A stretch of DNA of 64,000 nt from Sordariomycetes sp. S80-01Y (lineage: Eukaryota > Ascomycota > Sordariomycetes), in contig JAXQJY010000020.1 in the NCBI GenBank assembly GCA_037042185.1, positions 186,001 through 250,000 on the forward strand. The letters are read 5' to 3'. Positions 53,176-64,000 of the stretch are shown here, in pieces. Position 1 is the stretch's first letter; each line of letters begins with the position of its first letter. A model generated the notes under the pieces. The model ran no database searches. It saw nothing but the letters and a program-made list of their open reading frames with translations, and was not told where the DNA came from. Position numbers and translations under genes: made by a program.

Positions 53176-56100
53176 CTAGACCTTCCTAGCTTTCCACGAT
53201 CGTACGCGGAAAAGATAATATAGCAAAACCGTGGCGAATATGTTGAAGATGTAGTAGCACCAGAAAATGCCGTAATTGCGCCAGCGATCTGTCCAGAAGA
53301 TTTCGCGCGCAGCAAGGTACTGATCTGCCGTTGACATGGCGCAGTATTGACAGCCCGACTCGGCCTCGGGATTGTAGAGAGCGCCAGGTGCCGTGTTCAG
53401 AAATTCGGCCAGATATTCACCGCATTTTTGACCAGACGGGGGATCGAATACGCTCAGCTCGCTGTCAGAGCAACGGACTTCGCGGCCGTGGAGGGCCGTG
53501 CTGCTAATCCCACTGATATAGTACGTAAACGGAGACACGCGCCACATAAAGATCCAGAAGCCTGGCAATGCATCAGGTGGCTGCATGACGCCGTTGAAGA
53601 TGAATGACAGACCGAACATGAGGATTGCCAACATCGACGCGAGCGCAGGATCCGGAATTGCAGCAACGACCATCTGAGCCATACTCGCGGCATAGATGTA
53701 AAATTGGACAACAAAGAGCAGTACGAGGCCTCTTGTCTCAGCGGCAGTTTCGGCACCGAACACGGAGAAAAAGAAGCACGCCCATGCGCACACACCCAGG
53801 AGAAGCTGCCAGGGCAACTCGACAAGGATCTGCGACAGAATGAAAGCCGTCCAAGAGTACACCCGAGACGGACGCTCGCGCACCTCGTATAGCGATCGCT
53901 GCACGACAAACTTCGGCATGACCTGATTGACAAGCACCGAAAATATGGAACACAACAAAAAGATGCTGAATAAGGCGTCCTGAAAGCCCTGCTGAGAGTT
54001 GTTGGCCTTCCAGAAGGAGAATCCGATGAACAGGCCTGACGCGATACCAAGGGCAAACTTGGAGAATATGTACTCTGGTTGGCGGTAGTACTGCTGAAAG
54101 GCACGAGCCGCCACGTAACGAAACTGTTCGAAAAACGGGAGGGCAAACTCCTCGTTCATATCTTCGCCAGAATCATCAGGCTGCCCGGTGTCTTGAAGAC
54201 GATCGAGCTCAGCGATGACCTCGTGCCGCTCATCACTTTTGTTCCAGGCTGCGACCCAATCAACAGTTGTAGATCCCTCCCCGGAAACCTGGTCAAGTAT
54301 ATACTCGGCAGGATTTTCAGTCTCTTGGCAAGGTCGCCCGCCATTCCGTGAAAAGTACTCAAGCAGAGTTGCCGACTGGGTACCGATGTCGCCAAAGTAG
54401 ACAGTCTTGCCTCCTGCGGCGAGGAATAGCAGGCGGTCAAATGTTTGGAATAGCAAGGCACTTGGCTGGTGAATTGTAGCCAATATTGCCTGCCCGTTGT
54501 TCGCCAAATCTCGTAGAAGGGCGCAGATTGTCCACGAGCTTTGTGAGTCGAGCCCACTCGTCGGCTCGTCCAGGAAGATGAGCAGCGAAGGTTTCGCGGC
54601 AAGCTCCACGCCGATGCTAAGCAGCTTCCTCTGTTCCACGTTGAGGCCTTCTCCCAGTTGGCCGACCACAGCTTCCGCAAAGTCTTCCATCCCCAGCATG
54701 TCAATAACGTGCTCCACGTGCTGGTACTTGTCCTCTTTAGAGACCGACCGAGGTTGGCGCAGAACCGCGCTGAAGCGCAGCGCTTCCCGGACCGTGGCGG
54801 TTTCAAGGTGCATATCCTGCTGTTGGACATAGCCTGTTCTTCTCGGAAAGCTTGAAGTGGGCAACTTCCCGCTGATCAGGATATCCCCGCTGACGACGCC
54901 GACAGAGACTCTCTGCGCGAGGACGTCCAGAAGTGTCGTTTTACCGGCTCCAGAAACACCCATGAGAGCTGTCAGGGTCCCAGGCTTTACCCAGCCGTTC
55001 ACGTCGTTCAGCAAGCGCCTGGTACCATGATCGACAGGTATGTCATAGTTCAGTCCTCTCCACATGAGCACATCCTTTTGTTCGGGCAGGTGTAGCTTAG
55101 CATCGCCGGTTGTAGTTGTAGGGCGGCTAGACGATGCTTCAATATCATCCTGCAGGCTCTTCGGAGCATGCCCGGGCCGAAAGACTAAGGATGAAGCCTT
55201 GGAGTAGCCGTCTGAGTTGAGCTCGGTTGCGACGAGATAGACGACGTGGAAGAAGATAAGAAACCCGAGGAGAATGCCGTAGTTGCGCCAGACGTGAGAG
55301 TAGCTGTAATCGTAGTTAATCTCAATGAATTTATCGCCCGAGACCGATGTCTGCCCAGGGACGGAGCCAACAGCCGAGCAAATGAATGCATTGCCGGTAC
55401 CATAAGGCGGAACGAGCGACGCGCAGCCGAACTCCCGGCCATGGAACTCATTGCTGACCAGGGCCTCGAACGTGTAGAAGATTGGATTGATCCATCGAAT
55501 CCATGACAGCCAGGGATGCATTGAGGCCACGGGCAGCGTAAAGCCGGTATACACCACGATAGACAGCACCATTATACCCGCTAGTCCCATCGCCTGGCCT
55601 GAGGTCTTGGTAAGAGCACCGAGGCTGCGGAAGATACCAGACATCGTTAGAATTGCGGTTATCAAAAATAGGTAAAAGATGAAAAATTGGGATGGCTCGC
55701 GACGTAGGTTGACCATGAAGTAGAGGACGATGCTGAATGCGGTGCAGCGTAGCATCTTGATGGGCAAGTCAATGATGGAACTTGCAAGCGCCTCGGTAAA
55801 GGGGTGCACAAATGCGTATCGCACTTGCTTTTCCACAATCGGCCGCTGGCTGTAGATTTGAAGGATCTCATTCATCGTGATGAGGGCGTTCATCAGGATC
55901 GCAAAGAATAAGACGGCTCCTTTCTGGAAGAAAGCATTGCTCGTATTTGGCGAGTTGTAGAAAATGGATCCGATGATGAGCGAGAGTACCACCTGCACCA
56001 CTACCGTCGACATAGCTGTAGGTAGGTCATTTCGTACCCGCTGGAATGCTCTCCGGAGGCATAGACGGACCTGCATTGGTATTGACAGGAGGTAAGGGCT

Positions 56101-57405
56101 GGAAGCACGAGTGTGTCTAGCTTGCTGCTCGACGTGAGCTGACTGGAATTCTTTGGAACTTCCGTCATTGATGGGATGCTCGCGTTCGAAACCTTGAATC
56201 TTTGTCTTCAGTTCGAGGTAGTCGTGGCTGTTCTTCCAGTACTTTGCAAATTCGTCTGCTGTTCGAGGAACCTTTTCTTCCATGCCGGGACGAGTCCTCC
56301 GCTCAACCGGGTTCGTGATGGCAGTTAAAAAGTCTGGAGCAGCTTGTTTAGGGTCTCTCAACCATCCCATCTCTTCAAAGTAGGCCACGGCGCGGTCGCA
56401 AGAGCCATAGTAGATCTCATAGCCATCGTACAGGACAACGACCTTGTCGAAAAGATCGTACATGGACTGAGACGACTGGTAGGCGGCCACCGCGTGACAA
56501 GATCTCCCCAGGTCGGCCGAACGTCGAAGAGACTTTGTAAATTGCAGAGCTGAGGCGGCATCGAGTCCACGTGTGCTGTTGTCCCATGCTCCAATGCGAG
56601 CTCTGGATAGGAACATCTCGGCAATGCTGACCCTCTTGCGCTCGCCTCCACTGACGCCTCGCACAAAGTTGTCGCCGACCTTTGTATTGCATACATGTGT
56701 CAGTCCAAAGACTGCCATGATCACCTTGACAGCTGTGTCAACGAATTCGGAACGCGTTTGGTTGTCGGGCCGCCGTTGCGGCACTCTTGCTGCGGCAGCA
56801 AACGATAGCGTCTCGCCCACGGTCAGGTGTGGGAAGTGCTCGTCGATTTCTTGGTTGTAGGCGATTTCGCCGCGGTAGTGTTTGATCATCTCTTCGAAGC
56901 CGGTGCCTCGGTACTGGATCGTACTTTCGGAGTCGAGTGAGAGGCCCGCTAGATGACCGCATAGCGTTTTGAGCAGCGTTGTGCAGCCGCTACCTGGACG
57001 GCCCAGTACCAGCAGCAGTTCTCCGCTATCTAGCAAGCCATCGAACCCACGGAGGACTTGCCTTCGAGTGACTGGCTTCCTAGATAAAGCCCTGCGGAAG
57101 GCTGATGTAAAACTCGACGTCACAGTCTCCTGAAACTGTAGAGAGGAACCCGATCCAGAAACACAAAGGTTGGAAAATGCCACGCCTTGTTCTTGAGGCT
57201 TGATGCCTGCCTGGTGCAGGGACGTCAAAATCGTCTGCGCCCAATAATAGTGATCGAAATCCTTGCTCGAGGGATCTAGTCGCGGATCAGAGTTGGCGGA
57301 AGAGAAGCAGTTCCCTCGCGTTTGCATACTCGTTGCGATCCGAGCCAGAGTGCGTTGCTCGTCGTCTTCAACATTGGACTCACGTCCGCTTGTAGCTGCA
57401 GCCAT
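53176..57405 (-). CDS. PDR-type ABC-G multidrug transporter
   Basis: A single exon encodes 1409 residues in the (NBD-TMD)2 order of fungal PDR transporters (Cdr1/Pdr5). NBD1 has GRPGSGCTT (135-143; Cys in place of the Walker A Lys, normal for this family), signature VSGGERKRVS (251-260) and Walker B IGAWDNSTRGLD. NBD2 has a standard GVSGAGKTT Walker A, a degenerate signature LNVEQRKLLS and LIFLDEPTSGLD. Each half has six membrane segments, and the large extracellular loops hold Cys. Such pumps export azoles, plant or microbial toxins and lipids from the plasma membrane. The gene diverges from a Zn2Cys6 regulator 609 bp away, and the shared promoter carries PDRE-like sites, which suggests induction by that regulator. 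The exact substrate cannot be read. Confidence 0.95.
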   Translation of the reverse strand: MAAATSGRESNVEDDEQRTLARIATSMQTRGNCFSSANSDPRLDPSSKDFDHYYWAQTILTSLHQAGIKPQEQGVAFSNLCVSGSGSSLQFQETVTSSFTSAFRRALSRKPVTRRQVLRGFDGLLDSGELLLVLGRPGSGCTTLLKTLCGHLAGLSLDSESTIQYRGTGFEEMIKHYRGEIAYNQEIDEHFPHLTVGETLSFAAAARVPQRRPDNQTRSEFVDTAVKVIMAVFGLTHVCNTKVGDNFVRGVSGGERKRVSIAEMFLSRARIGAWDNSTRGLDAASALQFTKSLRRSADLGRSCHAVAAYQSSQSMYDLFDKVVVLYDGYEIYYGSCDRAVAYFEEMGWLRDPKQAAPDFLTAITNPVERRTRPGMEEKVPRTADEFAKYWKNSHDYLELKTKIQGFEREHPINDGSSKEFQSAHVEQQARHTRASSPYLLSIPMQVRLCLRRAFQRVRNDLPTAMSTVVVQVVLSLIIGSIFYNSPNTSNAFFQKGAVLFFAILMNALITMNEILQIYSQRPIVEKQVRYAFVHPFTEALASSIIDLPIKMLRCTAFSIVLYFMVNLRREPSQFFIFYLFLITAILTMSGIFRSLGALTKTSGQAMGLAGIMVLSIVVYTGFTLPVASMHPWLSWIRWINPIFYTFEALVSNEFHGREFGCASLVPPYGTGNAFICSAVGSVPGQTSVSGDKFIEINYDYSYSHVWRNYGILLGFLIFFHVVYLVATELNSDGYSKASSLVFRPGHAPKSLQDDIEASSSRPTTTTGDAKLHLPEQKDVLMWRGLNYDIPVDHGTRRLLNDVNGWVKPGTLTALMGVSGAGKTTLLDVLAQRVSVGVVSGDILISGKLPTSSFPRRTGYVQQQDMHLETATVREALRFSAVLRQPRSVSKEDKYQHVEHVIDMLGMEDFAEAVVGQLGEGLNVEQRKLLSIGVELAAKPSLLIFLDEPTSGLDSQSSWTICALLRDLANNGQAILATIHQPSALLFQTFDRLLFLAAGGKTVYFGDIGTQSATLLEYFSRNGGRPCQETENPAEYILDQVSGEGSTTVDWVAAWNKSDERHEVIAELDRLQDTGQPDDSGEDMNEEFALPFFEQFRYVAARAFQQYYRQPEYIFSKFALGIASGLFIGFSFWKANNSQQGFQDALFSIFLLCSIFSVLVNQVMPKFVVQRSLYEVRERPSRVYSWTAFILSQILVELPWQLLLGVCAWACFFFSVFGAETAAETRGLVLLFVVQFYIYAASMAQMVVAAIPDPALASMLAILMFGLSFIFNGVMQPPDALPGFWIFMWRVSPFTYYISGISSTALHGREVRCSDSELSVFDPPSGQKCGEYLAEFLNTAPGALYNPEAESGCQYCAMSTADQYLAAREIFWTDRWRNYGIFWCYYIFNIFATVLLYYLFRVRSWKARKV

Positions 57406-58014
57406 TGCAACTATAAGTGAATGGGCCTGTCTCGTAGATACTGGTAGAATAAATACCGACAGATAACAGCAGGCCGGCAGCGGAAAGTCTAATAAATATT
57501 GATTTTATACAATGTTCGTACTTCTGTATAGTCGGCGCTCTGCAACGCCGATATCCCGACGCTCCAGTCCTTGCATTTCCACGTCCGGAGGCGACATGCC
57601 AATAGGAAAGATTGCAAAGATCCTGCATAAGCTAGAGGATTGTTGGAGGTCCAATCATCATCAAAAGAAGAAAATTCCCTTCTGGTTGCGGTCATCATAC
57701 AGGGGAAAGGTCAGGTTGCTTTGAATTGCGATGTGTGTCCGAGGACGACACACGATGTCCGCGGACGAAAAGAGATGTCCGAGGACCGGGATGTGCGAAT
57801 AAGACAACAGACTCAGATGGGTCCTCCCCACTCCCCCTTGAACTACTTCGAGTAAAAGCCGTATTACTCAATACGGTCGTTTGACGACATTCCAGCCACG
57901 CGGTATTGGGGCTGATTTCTCAATTGACATCGTCTCTCAAATCGTGCAAGCAACTACCAGCAGGCACGAGACAACCCCAATCTTGAGCTTACTAGGTATA
58001 ACCGACGAGTCGAG
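57406..58014. promoter_or_regulatory. Divergent promoter of ABC transporter and regulator
   Basis: The 609-bp gap between the two start codons carries three decamers at exact 20-bp steps (next entry). No coding region is supported. A separate GTCCGGAGGC occurs at about 57583-57592. Confidence 0.6.
57737..57786. promoter_or_regulatory. Three PDRE-like sites at 20-bp spacing
   Basis: GTCCGAGGAC at 57737-57746, GTCCGCGGAC at 57757-57766 and GTCCGAGGAC at 57777-57786 start exactly 20 bp apart, each preceded by GATGT or TGTGT. The middle one contains TCCGCGGA, the yeast PDRE bound by Pdr1/Pdr3 (everted CCGCGG), and is a perfect palindrome. The outer two change one base (TCCGAGGA). Twenty bp is about two helical turns, so sites lie on one face of the DNA. 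Confidence 0.72.
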
Positions 58015-59948
58015 ATGCCCGATGGTGTTCCACGAAGGGCCCGGAAAGGCACCAAATCATGCACGGAGTGTCGCCGCCGCAAGGTAGCTTGCACCTGGAG
58101 CGACGGCCCTACTACAAGGTGTCGCAGGTGCGAGGAGCGCGGCTCGGCTTGCACAGCACAGGTCTTCTCGTCGCCGTCCTCTTCAAAGCGGCGGGTAAGC
58201 ACCCGCGATCGAATCGCGTTGCTGGAGCAGCGCATCACCACCCTCACCAAATCTGTCCAGACACTTGGGTCGCAACACAGCTCTCACAGTACGAGCCCGC
58301 GTGCGTCGCTAGCCGGGGCAGAGTTCGGCCAATCCGGCTCAGACTGGGACACGGACGAGTGCGATGGCTCGGATGTTCCAGTGATAGGGCCACCCGCGTA
58401 TCTCAAATCGCTGTTCAACAATGACCTAATCAGCTCAGGTCATGGCTTGGGCGATGCTAATGAGCTGCGCACCTCGAAGGCTGTAGATCAAGTCAGCAGG
58501 TCGGCCAGAACTATCTTGCAGGCGCTTATACCGTCAAAGGATGACGTGCAGATATTCGCACACCACGCGTCAGGATGGATGGACCTTATCCATTCAATCT
58601 TCCCACTGCTCTTAGTTACAAAGACCGGCTCCGAAGTCTTGTCGCAGTACGAAGACATGAAGCGGCCAAACGTCGATCCCATCAAGCTCGCATCTTGGCT
58701 TCTGCTCGTTGCCGTCACAGCTGAACAGATGCCAGGGGCCATCGCAAGCCAAGAGTTTACGTCAAAATGGCCCAACGGCTTCCGGTATGCTGATGCCGTG
58801 GCCGATGCTGTGGACAGAACGATATTGGCCCAGGAGAGGCTTTCAGGCACCCTTAGAGGTATCGAGACCTCAATACTTCTCATTCGGCTGTAAGTATAGC
58901 GTGTCATCGAATTGTCTTGCAGCGCTAAGTCTTTAGACATTTTGCTCGGGGCAACTTTGTCAAGGCCTGGCTGGGATTACGACGAGCCCTGGCCCTTGCA
59001 GAGCTTCTCGGACTGCCCCGTTTAGAGGAGGGCCATCCTGCAAAATTGTGGGAGTGCTTATGTACCATGGAAAAGCTCAAATCCATGATGTTCGCATTTC
59101 CTTCAACCACCAAGTATCATCGACGCAGGCCAGCGCTGAAGCCTTCTACCCCATACGTCACACGACTAGCTAATATTGCCATCGAGCTTGAGGACATCGA
59201 CGACTTGACCAATGCGCAGCTATACCAGAAGGCGACAGAGCTTGATGGCAACCTCCGAGACCTAGTTCTAGCGACGCCGGGGGTGTGGGAACAGCGAGAA
59301 GCGAGCCTGCCATCCCTACTAATGCAGCACCTCCATACCTATATTTGCTTACGCGTACATCTTCCGCTGAGCCTTCGTCAGGTTTCTGAAGAGACCTCTG
59401 CCAGTCGTGCAGCCTGCACTCAAGCATGCGTGGGGTTGGTTCCGAAATACGTGGCGATCTCGTCTTCGCTGCCCCGCGCACTTCCCCGGCGGTTTCTCGA
59501 CCTACAAGCCTTTACCGCAGCTGTCGTTCTGCTTCTTGTTAGCTTCAGCTCATCTGCGCCTTCGCTGCAGACAGCCAAGACACTGGCACAAGATGTGTGC
59601 GAAGCCATGCAGCCGGTAATCTTTCAACCGAACTCGGCCTATGCTGTACACGCCACCCGGACTATTCGCGCTCTTGTCGAGCTTCTTGACCTCGATACCG
59701 ATGCAAGCATTAGCTTGAAAATCCCATTATTAGGGAAAGTTGTTGTTCGGCGGGCTATACATGTCAGTGAAGATACCAATATCTCGGATCTAGCAGATAA
59801 TTCGTTGTCACCCTCCTTTGCCGAACCGCTCACGGGGCCGTTATCCTGGTCGATTGAGAATTCAGCGCAAATATACGAGGATTTCATGGCACCAATTGGT
59901 CTTGACAGTACTGGGTTTAACTTCTTTGTAGAAGAGTTTCTCTCGTAG
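58015..59948 (+). CDS. Zn(II)2Cys6 transcription factor, divergent partner of the ABC transporter
   Basis: Exons 58015-58889 and 58937-59948 give 628 residues. The zinc cluster at residues 16-46 is CTECRRRKVACTWSDG...CRRCEERGSAC, spacing C2C6C9C2C6C; the nine-residue third loop is a little long. A short coiled-coil (RIALLEQRITTLTKSVQTL) follows the linker at about residue 66 and would give dimers. The middle domain has VTAEQMPGAI and LLIRLHFARGNFVKAWLGLRR (formed across the junction), typical of fungal transcription-factor domains. The acceptor chosen (58936, CTTTAG) keeps the frame; the TTGCAG upstream does not. Its position suggests it regulates the ABC gene, and perhaps itself, through the PDRE-like sites. 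The class is not Pdr1-specific by sequence. Confidence 0.88.
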
Positions 59949-60297
59949 GTTGAGACATTTTGATGGACGAAGCAACGTGCGTAACATCTAGAGGGATAGT
60001 TCTGAACAAAACATTGTTCTAAATTGTCTACGACGAAACCTATCATTTCAAATATGCAACTCCCTCCTACAACGTGTGAATGGGAGTCCTGGGCAATTGT
60101 ACTACTTCCGAAGTTCTTCAATATAAATATTTCATGCTGCATTCTCAAGATATTTGCATAGGATTATTACATTTATTGATCCCTTTCTCACTGACACGAC
60201 TTCTTGAAACCATCTCATGTATCAAGGTAAACAGAAATCGCTGTGCTATCAAAACCCGTGCAAATATGAGGCTTGCTAACATTCCATAGTAAGTAGA
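59949..60297. other. Convergent spacer between regulator and NLR
   Basis: 349 bp of AT-rich sequence between the two 3' ends. No gene seen. Confidence 0.5.
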
Positions 60298-63200
60298 TTA
60301 CCATGTGCTAGTTTTCGAGAGCTTTGCGCTTAGTGGTCTCTCTTCCTCCAGGATCAATACATTTGGCCTAACTAGCTCGCCAGCCTGTTTTGAAGCGGGA
60401 ACAAGCTTAGTCAAATCAGATCTCAGAACTGAGGGGTCCATCAGGACTCTTAACATCTCCACGAGGTCTTGACCTAACGGGTGCGTCCTGCCGAGCCTCA
60501 TGTCAGCTCTGTGAAGAGCCCGTTGGCAGCACTGAACCGCCGCCTCCCGCTTGCCCCGAATCATATACAGTTGAGCCAGCTGGAAGCCACCGTGTACAAT
60601 GTCGTACTGAGCGACATCCCGGGATTCTTCAAGCTTATTGAGAGCTAGTAGAGTCATTCTCTCGGCCTCATCGAAACGCCCCTGACGGGCGTACACCCGC
60701 GCGAGTTCCCCTCTGCCCATCGCTACACCAACGTGCTTCTCATCGAGACTCCTGATTCCTGCTCCTATACCCCAGAGCAGTATCTCCTCTGCCTCGCTCA
60801 GGCGGCCAGCCGCGATGTGGACTTTTGCGACATAGACGAGCGCCCACAAAGTCCAGGGATGTTCCTTGCCCAGTTGGAGCTGTCGCTGCTCATATACATG
60901 GGTCATGCGTGATTCTGCCTCCTCAAGGCGACCGAGGTCAAGCAGCGCCATGGCCACGTTGCTGCTGGTTGAAAGTGTATCAAGGTGCGTATCTCCAATG
61001 ATCTTGCTACGAGCACTTAGGACTTGCTGGTGGATCTCTAGGCTCTCTTGGTATCGCCTCCACGAACCAAGGGTGACCCCCAACCCATCCAGGGCCGCGA
61101 GAGTGTCTTTATACCGAGGATCAGGGGGTCGGAAAATGGCCTTCATCCTCTCCGCTGTGACTGTCTGGAGCTCCAAAGCTTCTTCATAGCAGCCATGCAG
61201 CCAGTAGGACTTGCCAAGGTCATTCATGGCACGTAAGGTTTCTTCGTGGAGGGGACCTAGGCGAGCTTTTTGGATGTCCACAACTCGACGTTGCAGAACA
61301 ATAGCGTCGCCAGGTTTATCTAAGCCCCAGTATATACCGGCTAGAGCGCGCGTGGCTGTCAGAGTCTTGTCGTTGTCTTCTCCGAGTACCTGAACCAGTG
61401 TCTCCCTGGTCGCTTGGAGGTGACGGCGAGCCTCTTTGAATTTCCCTCGCTCAGCATAAACCCAGCCACACTTGGCCGAATTTCTCGTCTGGTCCCTTAA
61501 AATGAGGAACATGGTAGACCAAGTGACTTGGGCGACTCGCCTGTGGAAGTTGCCCTTGCAATTGAAGGTGAGTGAAATCGGCTGCTCAGTTCCCGACTCC
61601 TTCATGCAAGTTTCAAGGTGTGGCAGGATTTCCCTATGGAAATCTCCATCCGTTTCGCTGTTCCCTTCAGGTGGAAGTGAAATGGCTTCCATTAAGGTGT
61701 GGAATGCGACGGTAGCCCAATATTTCTGTTCTTGCTTTGAGATGCGATCCTGGACCCATGACTTGACCAGTGGGTGCATCGAGATGTAACGCCCGTCAAA
61801 CGTAATTAGAGACAACGATTGGAGCTCACTGATGGCCCAGTTTGCGCGATATTCATCCAGGTTGCCATTCTTTTCGTTCAAGAACCCAGGCAATAACTTC
61901 GGAGGCTCGAAGCGCTTCGAGATACTCCCCGTCAGACTGGCTAGAGAGAAGCGGCGAGGGGCGGTTTCGAGATCCTTAGCTCGATTTTTGACTGCTCGTG
62001 AGAAGATTTCTCTCGGTATCTGGTCAAAATGATAATAAGCAAGTATGTTGAGCAAGTCCGTTGCATCTTTGCTCCTGGCCGAGTGCTTGTGGAGATACTC
62101 TAAAGAGACATCGAATGCTGAGTAGACAGCTTTTATGATGTCAGAGTCCTTTTGAGTCCTTTTGCCGTTCTCCACGTCTCTATCTTGGCTTGTTTCTTGG
62201 ACTATGTCCCTCTCTCGATCATTAATACCGTCGATCTGGGTCTGGGATGCTCGTCGTTGGCGCCAGTCTTTTCTAGCTTCCTCGTAAATACCCAGGTAGT
62301 TTCGGATATCACAAACACCGCGGTAGATACAGGTGCCAGCTTGGATGAGCGCAATGGCGAGACAGCCGAGCATTCTGGCTATCCCCATGCCCGAGTCCTT
62401 GGTACTGCCGTCCCATGGTCGAGGAATCTGTGCCTTTGTGAGCAACAACTGCAGTGCTTCATTATCTTTCAGGCCCTTGAGCTCGAGATGCCCCAAAGTT
62501 CCTATCTGGCGGAAGTCAGGATTTCTAGTTGTGATGACGATGTGAGCGACGTCACTCATGGGGAAGAGGCTGGTCAAATCCAGAGATGGTTCATCGGCAT
62601 TATCAATGATCAGGAGCCATGGGCTTGTAAGCTGATCAAGGAAATGTCTGCCGGCCCTCTCAGTTGGCTCCAGTTCAGCCAGTTCACCGATCTGCGAAAA
62701 GGAATCGCTGATGGTCTTCGGCGACGCGGCGCGTATTGTGAAAACAGCAGTATAGCTGAACCAAGCGAGTCAGTAGTGAAGAATAAGCTAATCGCAGTTG
62801 CGGGTACACCATACCGATGTTTGTGATGGCTAGCAAAGTTAGAGCAGAGCTCGGTTTTTCCAGAACCGCCCATGCCGTATATCACAAATGACTTCCTCCC
62901 TGGTGAAGTTCTCGTTGAGCCGCCTGGTAGTAAGGCTGCTTTGAGGCTCTCCAACATATCCTCGCGTCCAATAAAGTGAGTTGTAGCCTCCTTGGGTAGG
63001 TGCAGGTGGCGGTTGTTCACGGTGTTGGAAGACCGAAAAGGTACTTCCAAATGAACATCAAACCCGAAGCCCCCCAGTTCCCAAGCCTCTCCAGCTCTTC
63101 TCTCTTGAAGGGCTATATCCGCCTGATTCCAACGATGGGCAATAATTTGAGGTGCTTTCTCACAGTAGTATTGCAGGGAAGCTAGGGCAGTTCGATAGTC

Positions 63201-64000
63201 TGAGGAGTGCATGGACGCGAATTTGACCATGTTTGGGTGCGATGCATGTATTCCAGCTTTTTCCGCATTGTCGACGTTCGGAGCGGCTGATTCGTAGGTA
63301 ACAATATAATCTGAATGACCTCCAAGGCTGGTTGGAAGCCCTTCCCAAAAGTAGAACATGTGAAACTGCCTAGCCAGAGGCGAAAATTCGGTATCTACGG
63401 ACTGAGGTACTTGAGCGTGCCCATGTCCAACAGATCGGAACTGTTCGGCCGCGTGGAAGAGCGTCCGACGTTTTTCGCCTTTTTGTCGAGCGAGCCTCTC
63501 CAGGGCGAGCCAGTTCGACTGATTGGCTTTTCCGTGAGGCGTTCCGAAGAAGAAAATCGCAAAGGTCGAGATGAATTGATCCCACAAGGGGACGACTTTC
63601 GGTGCAGTGCGTGTAGAAGAATATATCAAGCTTTTCTTAACGAGAACGCCGCCGAGTCCATGGCATACGAAGATTATAGGGCGCCTGACGCATCCCGCGA
63701 GCTGTCGATCCGCTCGTAGCTGCTGGACGAGACTTTCTGCAAGCCTCTGTACGTTGTCTGCAGCATCATCGGCGAAAAAAGAAGCGACGGGCGTATCGTA
63801 GCTATATGAGACGATTCTGCATATCTTAATTTGCTGCGGAAGTAGCTCCTGGAGCCAGTTGATACCGGTCTCGGGGTGTGTCCACGCAGTGGAGGAGTCC
63901 TCGTAAGCGTCGTGCACGGCGACAATGCTGGAACTCAAGTTAGATAAGTTCGGCTACTTGCAGGCCTCGAAGTAGCAAGAGAGTGCCCTAAACTTACTCG
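60298..64000 (-). CDS. Fungal NLR: alpha/beta-hydrolase-like N-terminus, NB-ARC, TPRs (5' end outside window)
   Basis: Exons (complement) 62815-63927 and 60298-62755 encode at least 1189 residues. A GTAAGT at 63997 and an acceptor at 63928 with CTAAC branch point show one more exon, of which only three bases (CGA) are in the window. Joined, they read DIVAVHDAYED. The N-terminal domain is the SesB/DUF676 lipase-like type found in fungal NLRs; the nucleophile elbow reads FVCHGLGG where CHSLGG is usual. FFGTPHGKA and SHPNMVKFAS are kept. The NB-ARC part has YGMGGSGKTEL (Walker A), LLIIDNADE (Walker B), ITTRNPDF (sensor) and SMHPLVKSWVQDR (MHP). At least eight kinesin-light-chain-like TPRs follow to the C-terminus. 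Such proteins act in non-self recognition and regulated cell death; ligand unknown. Confidence 0.88.

Noticed and set aside
63936-63938. A TTG as start of the NLR
   Set aside because: The frame can be opened here only with a non-ATG codon. A donor at 63997 and an acceptor at 63928 with a branch point explain the region better as an intron, leaving the real start outside the window.
1-64000. CRISPR arrays, complete LTR elements, large inverted repeats, rRNA
   Set aside because: None seen by eye. No paired long terminal repeats or long terminal inverted repeats could be matched; short repeats are limited to coding low-complexity tracts and the PDRE-like sites.

Overview
The window is nuclear DNA of a filamentous ascomycete (Pezizomycotina, most likely a Sordariomycete). 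The signs are many introns of about 45-80 bp with GT-AG borders and CTAAC-type branch points, large single-exon transporters, Zn(II)2Cys6 regulators, small secreted proteins, a Clr5-domain protein and a fungal NLR. There is no bacterial operon layout, and I see no CRISPR array, rRNA or convincing tRNA. About 24 protein genes are supported, with exon borders read by eye from splice signals and protein continuity. Two decayed gene relics lie in gene-poor spacers.

1-16 kb: a three-exon, eight-cysteine defensin-like peptide; a cytochrome P450; a divergent pair made of an aminoglycoside-phosphotransferase-fold kinase and an acyl-CoA dehydrogenase, which correspond to the two halves of animal ACAD10/ACAD11; a protein with nine AT-hooks; an MFS transporter; and a sulfotransferase-fold protein. 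16-30 kb: a secreted Ser-Asp repeat protein, a Gal80-like protein, a PiT-type phosphate permease, a vacuolar Ca2+/H+ exchanger and a secreted beta-lactamase-fold protein.

30-48 kb is gene-poor. It holds a decayed exonuclease relic, two unknown genes that only become visible once introns are placed, a secreted CAP/PR-1 protein, a Zn2Cys6 regulator followed by an FAD monooxygenase, a Clr5 protein and an RNase H-like relic.

48-64 kb: a GPI-type cysteine-rich surface protein, a secreted PEBP-family protein, a Golgi-type glycosyltransferase, a PDR-type ABC transporter diverging from a Zn2Cys6 regulator, and an NLR (hydrolase-NB-ARC-TPR) whose 5' end lies beyond the right edge.

Three points of linked function stand out. 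The kinase/dehydrogenase pair shares a 410-bp promoter with two CCTCGG fatty-acid-response hexamers, and the kinase ends in a canonical peroxisomal signal. The ABC transporter/regulator promoter carries three PDRE-like sites at exact 20-bp steps. The NLR hydrolase domain has Gly where the catalytic Ser is expected.
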